Below the pieces are notes generated by a model. The model did not search any database. It was not told the DNA's origin and saw nothing but the letters and a program-made list of their open reading frames with translations. From Lineus longissimus (lineage: Eukaryota > Nemertea > Pilidiophora > Heteronemertea > Lineidae): a stretch of 64,000 bases of DNA. This document shows, one piece after another, positions 12,101 to 24,100 of this stretch; positions within the stretch are counted from its first letter, which is position 1; every line of letters starts with the position of its first letter. The position numbers and the translations under genes were made by a program. The stretch is taken from assembly GCF_910592395.1 (NCBI RefSeq), contig NC_088310.1, positions 5,961,501-6,025,500 of the forward strand, given 5' to 3'.

Positions 12101-15100
12101 AGTAAAGAGACATTATCAAAATCATGCAGATTCAACTAAAACTGACTGATTATTAGATTTGAACAGAACCTTACAGTTACCGGTATGCAGAATGAATGTT
12201 GTGTTATCAAACACCCGGGCCCTGGTTATCTCTCTCTTAACGTGAAAGGGAAATTATAGTGCAGAAACTTTCTGCAGTTTTCACTCACCTGTGCTGCCAA
12301 GTTGGTATAAGGATTTTCCAAGACGTGTTTGTCGAGGCCGTGTGTCTGCGCTATCCTGACCACCTCCTTGATAAGACCTTCAATACACATGTACTCCTTC
12401 TCTGCCTCTCCTAGTGTCAGTCTGAACTGCTGGTGAGCAACGTCAAGGGCCTGGAAGAGACAACATGATTAGCCCCTCTGAACAGACGGCGGAACACATC
12501 ATGGAGGAAGGTTCTCGAAGGTATCAAGTGATTCATTCTCATCAGCTCCACAGCAATAACCAGCCATCAAATCCTTTTTCTATTCTACCGACAACACTGG
12601 GTGAGAAACTCACTGCTCATCCCCACACCCTCACCCCAAGTGCTCGCTGGATATTAACTTACTTCAATTTCCTCCACACTGTGAACAATAAACATATCCT
12701 GTAAATCTTCCTTTGCACCATCTAACCAATTGCTGAACGGCTGGAATAGAAAAGAAGGACACATTTTACCACCAAATGACAGAAGGACAACAATCGGCAA
12801 CAGTTAGTCAACATTCAAAGATACGAATATTGAAAGAGAGGGTGCAATTTAAAAAGCAACTGCTACAGTACATTATCAGCACTGGAGTCGAGGCAGACCA
12901 AAACCTCAAGGAACATTGGGCAGAACTCTTCTCTTCCACATCCCATAGCCATATAGCATGACGACTCAAAGAAATAGACAAAAGTTTTGTGTCCTAGTCA
13001 AAGTGACATGTTGCAAATTCCCTGATTCGTGATGGCAACTGAAAATTTGAGGTCCACATTAGAATGCAGAGGAAACTTACAGCGGCTCGCTTAGCGAAGT
13101 CCAAGTGCAATCGGTCAATCTTATCCAATATTTCTTCTGCTTCTTCGAGTGCAATGCGCCTGCTGTGCGTTAGTGTTCCTAGCTTGTCCCACTGATCACA
13201 GATAGCCTGGCATCGTGCATTCACATTCACACAGTCGTGGTAACTTAACGCACTGAAAATAAAACACACAACTTCTAAGTAAATTGGCTGGTCAAGTTTT
13301 TGAAAAGTTTTTTCAGAAACTTGTAGACACATGTAGGAGAAGGGTTGCCAGTAAAGGTCAGGTTATTGAACACGGTGTAGAAAGATGTCATCTTGCTCAA
13401 CTTACTTGAGTTCTTGTGCAATAGCAACAATCTGTTCCACCCTCTCTTGATGGGCAGCAAGATCACTCTCAAATGCTTCATGCTTCTTCTTGATAGCTTT
13501 GAGTTCGTGAAGTCTGCACCGCTTGAAGTCTTTACTTTCCAGCATATCTTCCTTGCCGATGGCCCACTCTTCGTGGATTTCACACTTGTGCCTGAATTTT
13601 TGGGCCAAGTGATCGAGTCGTTCCAATCGTTGAAGTTCTAATAGCAGCCACTCTTCAAAACCTTTTTCTGCATGCTCTAGGCCCTTCCAGGCATTAGCAA
13701 TGTCCTGGAAAATGAAAAGTACATGTAATACCATCATCAAACTCATAGCTCTATGGAGAGCATATTAAGGTAGCCATGAGTCTGAACCAGCCAGAGCTGT
13801 AGCACGCTTTGAACACCTAGAAAAGTATGGATTGCCAATGGATTGCTTCTACAGGGTGGACTATTATGGACCAAAATTGTTGACAGAAAAGTTGATGCTG
13901 CTGCCATCTACTTGATCATAAAAAGATTTCCCTGACACCTGCAAGAACAACAGTCTGGTCAGCACAGTCTACTCGAATACCTACCGAGACCATCTTTCCT
14001 TCTGTCGGCATATATGCAGGTCTGTTACTCAGCCTGAGCCTTGTCTGCAGAGTGTTGAATGTGGTTTCAAGGCGGGCTTTGTCCTCTAGCTTTGGGGGCT
14101 TGTGTTTTCGTCTGTAGTCACGGAACTCATCAAGCTTGTGTCTTGTGCCAGGTAAGGTGTTGTCAGTTTTTCTATTTTCTAACCAAGGAGTTGTTTGGCG
14201 GATCCACTCCAGAAGCTGTAAGTACAAATCGACGGTATTTAGCAACATTCTTTTACTGGCATATTTGAAAGGTATTGTGATCTCAATATTTCCCCCTCAA
14301 CTTTGGTTTTCCATTCAGGACAAGCGCAAAGTCACCTCACTGTGATTTCCTGCAATCAAAACAAGTTGTTTCATCTTTAGCCAGATTTTAGACCTTTTAA
14401 GCGTATTCCAGCTGACTATCACCTCAATATCAACCACAACTTCTCAAAGGATATTTGTAAAACATACCCAATGAAGAATGAATCCAAATGTTTACTTACA
14501 TCGCTGGCAAGTCTCTCGTAATGTTCCATCAACTTCTCATTCTCCTGGTTGACCTTCAACACTTTACAAATTCGGTTAGCTGCAGTTTCAGCCTGGAAGG
14601 AAGCACATTCAAAACTTAGAAATTCTACAAGTATTCAACGACATTGCAGTAAAACTATGATAACAGAAACTTACCATCCTTGTTAAAAAGCAGTCAAAAT
14701 ATGGACTTTTGATCTATCTGAATAGCAGTACACTTCTATATTTTCGAAAGAAATCTTAGAGCCAATGTCCAACATCCATTTGAGGATCAGAAAGACACTC
14801 GAAGCACAACAGTTGGTAGGCCAAGGTTCTCACTGAGCTTCCTGACCTTTTTTTCCTATGAAACACACAGAAGATAGATTATGCCTTTCCCAATTCATTG
14901 ATCCCATAATCATACCCATGCCAAGAATATCATTAATAATAGTACGTCATGACTTTTGCAGTAGTCACATCCACACTTCAAGCCAATTCTTGATTGAGTG
15001 AGAGGGTCATTTCTCTTGCCGTGATACTTCACATTTGCTTTTAGGCATACCGGTCAATTCTTTGTGGCCGTTTTCAACGAGGTGTTCAGAATGCATGGCA

Positions 15101-18100
15101 TGGCAACATCACAGACACAAGGCTCGGGAGAGATAGATACCGACACCACATCTCATGGCAAATCAAGTTCATTGGGACCAATTATGTACATATTAACAAT
15201 TTCAGGGGCAAAACAATTTCTTAACTGTAAAATATTTAGTCTAAACAACAAATATGCATATAAGCTGAAAGCTAGGTCTGCATATCATTTCATACTACCC
15301 GAGAATCAACCAAATTTTAATGCTAGAGGTTGGGAACTCTGTGTTGCCTTTTTTGAAGGGAGGAGAGTTTTACTTATTGGTATCTTTAAATAGAGATTGT
15401 TTAGAACTAGAAGTATATGCAGAAATGTCAGAGAAAGTCACTGTGCATATCATAAGGCAAAGGTGTTATGTACAGAGGACTTACTCTAACATTGAGCGGA
15501 GTTGAAGCAGAATTTTGGTGTGGATGCGGGCTAGGTCTTTATATTGCTTACTGACCAACCAAGTCTTTCGGCAATCTGATCTCATCACTCCAAATGAAAA
15601 CATTTTGAATCCAAATATTATGCTGTAGCAGAATACAGACGCTTGATATTTTGGCAAGCTCCTAAAGCCCAATACCAGGACAAACAGATAAGGCCCTCCA
15701 AAGTGACATCGTAGGGAACATCCCGGTAAAGCAGGGGGTTGCACTTATAAGCAGACGGCAGGGTTATCCTGACCATTTTGATATAACAAAGCAAACAACA
15801 CCATGCAAACTGAACAAATGATGAATTATTATGGTGGCGTTAGTATTATCCTTGAGCCTTGGAAAAAATCTCGGATAAAATCTATTATTAAACTCATTTC
15901 TTTAATTTGTTACCCAAATACTGAAGGACTATAAATGATCCTCATGTTTCAGCCCCCCCCCCCCCCCCCCCCATATCTTTGTATGAATCGATGGTCCAAA
16001 ATAAAGATAATATTTTACCAAAAGTTATTATTTTCATTTGCACTATAAAAACATTAGAAATGGATCCAATTGTGCATTGGAACTATTATAGGTGTTTTTA
16101 GTATGAATTTCACAAAATTTAGTGCACAATAATCTACAACTATTTCTTTCTACTTCGAGTTGTATCTGCCAAATTGTTAATGAATAACAAATGTAAAATC
16201 CTCATAAGTGAAGTTAGTAAAGTGCATCTCAAAAAATGTGTATCATGGAGAAGTACTATTTATTCCATCTGACTCCGTACATCCTAAACTCCATCTTTAT
16301 GAAATAAATAAAGTGAGATTCTTTCCTTCTGCTGGGTGATGAGGAATCATTTCCATGCAGAAGTAATACTTGTAGGAAGCTACCTTACCCCTTATAATCC
16401 ACTTTTAGCCGAGGCAAAGGGGAAAACTTATTGAAAACCGTTGGCGTTGAAAAAATGGGATACCACACTAAATAGGGAATCGAGGGGCAAAATGTTGTTT
16501 CTTTCTATTCACATCATGGAATGAATTGATGAAATCAGTTTCTGGTCACATGAATAGCATGTCTAATAACAGTGGAGGAAACCATTTTCAAGGTGTTTTC
16601 TGTTGTTTCTAGACTGGTCAAGTCTTTGATGAAAAAATTGGTGATGTCAGATGCCAATGGTGTCCCCAGCTTTCAATTTTTTTCCAGGTTTGAGAATTGA
16701 GGTTGGAAATCGCCCTCCTCTAAAATACCAATACAGACAATGATAATTGTTTTATGTTTAATTGTTTTATGACCCATGAAAAGCTCTAATGTTAACTTTC
16801 TTATACTGAAAGTGACTTCAATGTTAAATCCATGTGACCAGTTGTTCGAGAGGGAAAATGCAGGTTGAACGACTAGTAAAATCTCAAGCTTTGTCAAAAC
16901 ATTTTGTTTCAATGTTGCATTCCGAGCTTGAGCCATGCATATACACCTAAAATACCTTCTGAGCTCCCGAGAAAGCATGGTAATAAGCGGACACATAGGT
17001 CATAACTGATCGCTCGTCCGGCTTGGCGGTTTCAATCAAGTCTATAGAAGACAATAATGTGGGAAGATAAAGCAAAGACCAATAATGAGAAAGAATAATC
17101 CTCTGTTTCCGATGTAAGGTTTATGGCAAAATGGACATTTGAACCAATCCGTTCACCAAAAACCAACATCAGACACATGGACTGACAAAAAACCACCTGG
17201 CTAGAAAATGGTTGTTCTTGAGTTGCAACATCAGATCATTTCATCTCATCAAAGATTTGGAATAATTCAAGTATTTCTAGTGATATCTTAAAATCATCAG
17301 CGGATCCTATCACAAATATTCACAAGTCAAGAAAACACCATTTTATAGCCAGTGTCCTGACACGTTAGGGACTATCGGCAACTAAGGGACACCTCCTAGG
17401 AAACAAACTTACAGAAAAACATGCCATTGGCATACAGAGCATTTTGCTGATTCAACAATTTGTAATCGTTCGGAGTCCTGAGAGGTACCCATAGTCCATA
17501 GTGTGTCCACAGCAATATATCACAAGATGGATTATCGACCCATGAACATAACAGTACCTTTTGAGCACCAGAGAACGCATAGTAGTATGAAGACACATAG
17601 GCCATAACAGACCGCTCGTCCGGCTTGACACTGTTGACCAAGTCTATAGAAAATAACGATGTGGTGAATTAATGCAATGATCTAAAGGAAATCTGAAATG
17701 CATGATCTGATCATCATGGAACGTCAACCCAGTTCCATTTTTGAAAGGTAGTACAGCTGGAATGATTTAATGATAACTATGATACTTGTCTCAAGGAACT
17801 ATAAATTTAACGAAATCAAGGAATGTATGAAAATTTCAAGCTTCTTGAAAGTGAAATTAAGGTGAAGTATTATTTTGAGATCATTTTCATAGAAACGATA
17901 CTTGGTTTTATTATTGTAATATTTTACCAAATGCTTGTGAACATCTACTTACCAGTACTTACTATCATTTAGCTATATATATATATCTATGAGGTAATCA
18001 CCTAAAGATGAACATATTCACACCTGAAATTGTCTTCTTCGGCGCTCACTCATCCCAGGAGTTATATACAAGAACCTCTATCCATCTATTCACGGTATTC

Positions 18101-21100
18101 AATCTAAATCATATTGCATCAACCCCAATTTTAGGAAGGAGGTATCAAGTGGACCATAAGTCTTGCAACACTGTACCATGAGTTTTCCAACCCTTTTCAA
18201 GTACGACTGATGTCATAATTGACCTTTGAGGATTTTGAACTGGCGCCGCTGTTGGCAGAACTTTGAACAATATGTCAAAGAGCTTCACTGACTCACCTTC
18301 AGGGTCCAACATTCGGGGAATATCCAAGTGCTTCTCTGCTACATCGAAGGCCGTATTGAGGTTCTCCATGGGGTTGTCCTATAATCAAACAATAGGAACA
18401 TCAGCATCAAATATAACAAAACACTTAGCAGTTTGTTAGATCTTGTTCAAGTAGATAAGTTTTTGAAGCCAACTCCATACTCTGTTAAGTCAGTTTGAAG
18501 TAAAGTAACAGACTAAGACTAGGCACTGATGGCAACTGTTTAGTATTCTGGATTAAGCTGCATTGACCAAAATGTCTGGAGGTTGTAATCCTTCTTGATT
18601 ATTGCCACAACTTTCTTAATTGAATTTCACAAGAATTACATTGATTTTCCATTAAAAGTCACCGGATTACTGGTGAATTAGAACTTTCTGTTGTGGATCA
18701 TGAACCTCATGGGAAAACGTATTTGTGCCGTATCCTTAATCAACCTCTGGTGGCATACTGGCATGGCCTGCTACCAAAACAGGGAATATATCATCAAGAA
18801 ATATCAACTGAAGCCAATTTTTTTTGGTTAAAACTCGCCAGGTTATACTTTACAGCCAATCAGTGCCAAGAGAGAAATAAAACAGAATATTTCTAAGACC
18901 TATCAGCCACTTAAAGTCACAGTGGAGGAATATTAGTGGAAGATTTAACTGTAACTTCTTTAATCATCTAACACAATAAAGCATTAGTTGAACCGATAGA
19001 ATGATAATTTAACACTGCTTTAATCTTATAAAATAATAAAATGGATAATCATATGAAATCTAACTACAAATTGAACAGGAAATGAAGGAGCTATTGGCTA
19101 CATGATGACATCTGACTCAAACATCTACACATGCAGTGAGGCAATAAAACAAAAGTCGACTGCAATCATCAATGCAGACTAAAGACATGCAGGATGATGT
19201 ACATTGTGAATTTGAAATAAAGCTACAGGCAGCATAACGACACAATCTGGACTGTCATCAATTTAATCTTCTGCTAAAGACAGAACGCTTGATTTTATAT
19301 CACTGCATAAGATCAACAGCTCCAGAATAGAAGGAGTTAAAAATTTTAAGGCAGTGTTTCAATATTTTTCAGTCTCAAAGTGTTTGGAACTTAACCAGGT
19401 TTTTCTAGCCGCTTCGACAGGTCACATTACTACACCTTGACGTACTTTAGTACAAGGGCACTGAGCAAGTGTTCTGATCATCTGCACAAGAAGCATCAAG
19501 CTAATAGCAGAAGTGCAAGAAAACCGTTCTTGGCTTCAGACACCTGAGCAACTTTGAAGTCCAAGTTTGGGGAATTGAAAACTGTAGGCATCTCTTTAGC
19601 AAAAGCAGAGAGTCCGAGCCAACAGTCCACAGCGGCTCCAATTAGTTAAACAGCAACTACTGATGAAGACAAATCTCCTTGAAAGTTACTCGTTAAACAT
19701 CAAAGGCAGAAATAAACAGGGCATAAGGATGCACATGCAACATTTATGGCATAAATGCAGGTAATTTCAGATTAAATTTCAGAGTGTGACACAAACTCTT
19801 CCTTTATAGAGGTTTGTAAGATGGATAAAAAATCTCTACCTTGAAAACTGATATGAATAATCTGTAAGAGTATCTGAGATAATTTTCTTTGAAACATGAC
19901 AACATTGCACATGATTAGCAGGCGTACTAGCTAAGGCATTAACCCTTGCTCAAAGCAAGATGGCATTTCTTTTAAATTTTAGAGAAAATGCTGAGACTAT
20001 GTCAAGAACAAGCGAAAGATTGTATTTACGAATTGAATGTAAAGCGTAGATGAAATAAGCTTGTGGCAGATTAATTAATTAAACAGTTTCAGCACAGCAT
20101 CTTTTTTATAGTATTTCTGGCATCTTAGGATATGATTACCACCAATTGCTCGGCAATTTTTGACAGTCTTCTAACGCCAAATAGATTGATGCCCAACTGT
20201 TACTGTTAACCATCAAGTCAACATTTTATTTTCACAATTCAATATTTTGGCAAATTTCTTTTCATTTTTCAATCAAATAAATATTTTAATATTTTATTTA
20301 CGAAAATTTGCCGGTTCACAGTATCAAGATTTCAGTTCCGAATCACTTATAGTTTTGACCAGTTTTAGCAATAAGGCAAACTATGCAACAAATAAAATCT
20401 TCAATTGTTTGCCAAATTTATGCAGAGTTGCTAAATCCATCTCCTTGCAATATCTCACATAATTATATCGAACTACTCACACTCTGGTGTAACCAAAATG
20501 AAGAAAGGATAATGATCAGTAGAAATAATAGTCATTTGGTTTCATCAATCAACAAAGTTGAGTAACTTTCCTAAATGCTAGCCTTATTAAATGATTTTTA
20601 CCATTTTCTTTGTGGTTCATTAAAAGATACCTTCCTGGTGCAATGACATGACTTGGTAGCAGGCATGCTGGTACCCACTGTTCAAACAATCAACTCAAAC
20701 AAGATATTGATAATCTGGGAAATTTGTAAATGCATCATATTTTAGTATCGCAAGAGCGAAGATTTACCGGTAGTTAAGTTGTTTGTTTCAAATATTTCAT
20801 TATTTATTTAGATTTTGATAACTTTGTATTGACTTGAACATATTTACGACCTGAACTCACCTTAGACAGTTTGTTATAATCAATAAGATCAGGCCTGTGT
20901 CTATGAATAAGGGCACAGAATGCCAAGCCGTCCTTAAAACTGGAAAGATATCGATTGCGTGAGGGAATAAGGATATCATATCATGGGTGAACCATTGAAA
21001 AGGAAGAATGACTTGGTGGCATGCGGCAGAGGTTGAGGGAAGCTGTTCGGGGTGACAGCACAACTCCTGAGGGAGGAGGCTTCACCAGGCTGAGGAAGAT

Positions 21101-24100
21101 AGATGGTATGAAGCAAAGAGATGAAACGTTTCAGGGGTGGTACCCAAGTGTGTGGTCAAGTATCGTTTTGAGAATAGAGATTTGACATCTCACTTTGGGG
21201 TCTCATTCTGGAAAAAGAACTCCAAGCCCCAATTCCACATACCGGTACTCGCATTCCCCACTGAAACATTTCTAGTGAAATCTGGTATTCTCTAAATATT
21301 GCGTAGTTCTCAAGGATAAGAAGACGACAAGGACATGGATGCATAAATGTGACAACATGGCAAACATACAAAATTCAAAACGGTGACAATTCAAAACGGG
21401 TGAAAAAATGGCTCATTCAAAGATTTTCTTCTGGAATAGTTTGCTAGGGAATAAATTTGAGTGTTTCTATAATTTGCTAGGGAGTAAATCTGTGTGTTTC
21501 TACTCTGTTTTTTCCCACTGCGACTTTTCCCTTTTGATGTAAAGTTAGGAGCTTGGTATGACCTAAGACATAGTGAGCTCGTTTAACTACAGCCGTTTTC
21601 TAATGCATTGTGGCAGGAAACCAGAACCATAGGGGGAAACCAGTAGTTATCAACTTATCCAATGTGGTATTTGCATTTCATACTGTTGTATGTACAAAAG
21701 AGTCAAACTATTCCAGACTTTTAGATGACAGCATGCGACAACTGAACTTCAATACTTGGAGAATACCGACTGCAGTGCACTAGCTCTCACTACACATGGC
21801 TACAACATTACACTCCTGTCCTCTAGTGGCAAAACTGTGAACTATGACATAATCTGCAGAATGGCAATGGCATTCCTCATGATCAAGCAAGTGGAGGAAA
21901 GGCTAATTTCGTTGGCTTATTTATACATTGTATCGTAGTGTAGTACAGTGTACACATGTTGATGTGGTATCTCTACAATTTGGCCAATAATCTATCAATG
22001 AGATAATTAACTGCTTAACTACACACACAAGTGCAACACTCCGTAAGCAGGTTGTCTTATATTCAGCTAGAACATCAGTGCTAGGCCAGCAGTATAGGTC
22101 GGATGAAATATCATCAATTCTAGAGGTGGAAAGACAACTCCATCACAGTATTCATTGAAACTCTGCTGACGATATTTCCTTGAGAGTTCTGTGTTTTGCC
22201 ACAAGATGACGGGACAGATGATAATGATACGAATTGAATCGTTGAAAGTGAGCAGGGTGGATAAAACATGTCACGCCATCTATGTGTGGTTACCCTAGAT
22301 AGTTTATTGTAGTCGATAAGTTCTGGCCGATGTCTGTGGATAAGGGCACAGAACGCTAAACCATCTTTAAAACTGAAAGAAAAGCAAAGCCGGACAAATT
22401 AATAATGACAATAGGGCAGACCTGATTTAACAACCACAAAAATACTTTTTTAGATACGTTATTGCAAATTGCCACACGGAGGACGTTGATTACAAAATGC
22501 CCATTTCCTTACAAGAAATGGCCATTTTGTTAGTTCATACTTACCTATGGAACACTTTTGCATGTTACTCCATTTGGGCTCAAACACAAGAGTATCCCTT
22601 TAATTTTTTTAAAGGGAGAACTGAGTTAACAGCTCGGCCGCCAGGCGGCGCCCTGACCGATCCCGCGAGATCGCGCCGATCTCATGCCGCCATATTTAGT
22701 CTTTACTCTTGAGCGTTAATAAAGAGTATGTCCCGTTTGTGGGGACGGCGGGAGGGCCGTGTTCCATAGGTAAGTATGAACTAACAAAATGGCCATTTCT
22801 TGTAAGGAAATGGGCATTTTGTGTCATTCAAACTTACCTATGGAACACTTTTGCATCGAATCCCAGCAACCTATTGGAGGTGGGAAACGAGGACTTACCT
22901 AAGGCTGAGCTGTTGTTCCATCCAGGAGGCACCACCGGCATATTAGCTAAGGAGGACCGCCAGGGGAAAGAAATGGGGAGAACCGGAGGACCGGTATTTT
23001 GATCTCGGTATTACAATCATATTATAGAGAGTAATAGACCCATTCTCCGGAAAGCGCTAGAATTGCGTAATAAAACCATCTTCTTTCCGGCAACAGAGCT
23101 TAGAGCAAGTAAGGCATGTTGAAGGGTGTAGAATGAGTTATTGCTAAACAACAATAAGAAATTGCGTCCTTTCTAGTCTACTAGGGGTTGCCTGGATGTT
23201 GAAGATAGGGCATATCAAAAATGGCGCAAGATGCGCGTTTGACTCTTCAATCGGGCTTCCCCCCCTTTTTTGATCTAGCCAGGATCAAACAACATGCCCC
23301 GCAGACACAATCGGGCCGATTGTGTGCATGCCATCTACGAGGGAAGAAACGTCTCGTAGGTAGAAACGAGAGAATGTGGAGTGATTACTCCAACATGCAG
23401 CGGAAACGACTTCTTGAAGAGCAACTCCTCGGTAGTTAGCCCAGGAGGTGGCTAGTGCTCTAACTTCGTGCGCTGAGATGTTAGCTAGCGCACGAAGATC
23501 AGAGGAAGTCGTCAAGGTGTTGTAGGAAAGACGAATAGTCTCCACAATCCACCTTGAAATAGTGGCGGCCGCTATCTCTCGTTTATTTCCCTCCTTATAG
23601 GACAAAAACAAACGCTCTCTCCCCTGGCGGATACCGGGAGGTTTTGTCCTATTTATGTAGAACTTTAGGGCCCTGACGGGACATAAAGTTCTGTCAGGAA
23701 GATCATGAGAGATCGTTCCTGACAGAGAGGGAATAGTAACCGGGGGCCGAGAGGCGGCCGGTCCCTGGTTCTTCGCCAGAAATCCTGGTATAAAAGCCAG
23801 GATAACCTCCCCTCCCTCTCTAAAAGCCAGCTTCTTAAAAGAAAGTGCATGGAGCTCTGATCTCCGTTGGGCGGTAGCCAAGGCTACTAGAAAGACCGTT
23901 TTGAGTGTCAGATATTTCATGGATGAAATAGACATGGGTTCCAAAGGATGCCTCATGAGCACCTTAAGGACAACAGAAAGGTCCCATTTAGGGGTGTTGT
24001 GAACCGGTCTAGGACGCTCTAATAACATTCCTCTGAAAAGAGGGGTTATTTGGTCCTCCCAACGAAGATCCCAGGTGCTTAAAACACGGAGGGTAGAAGC

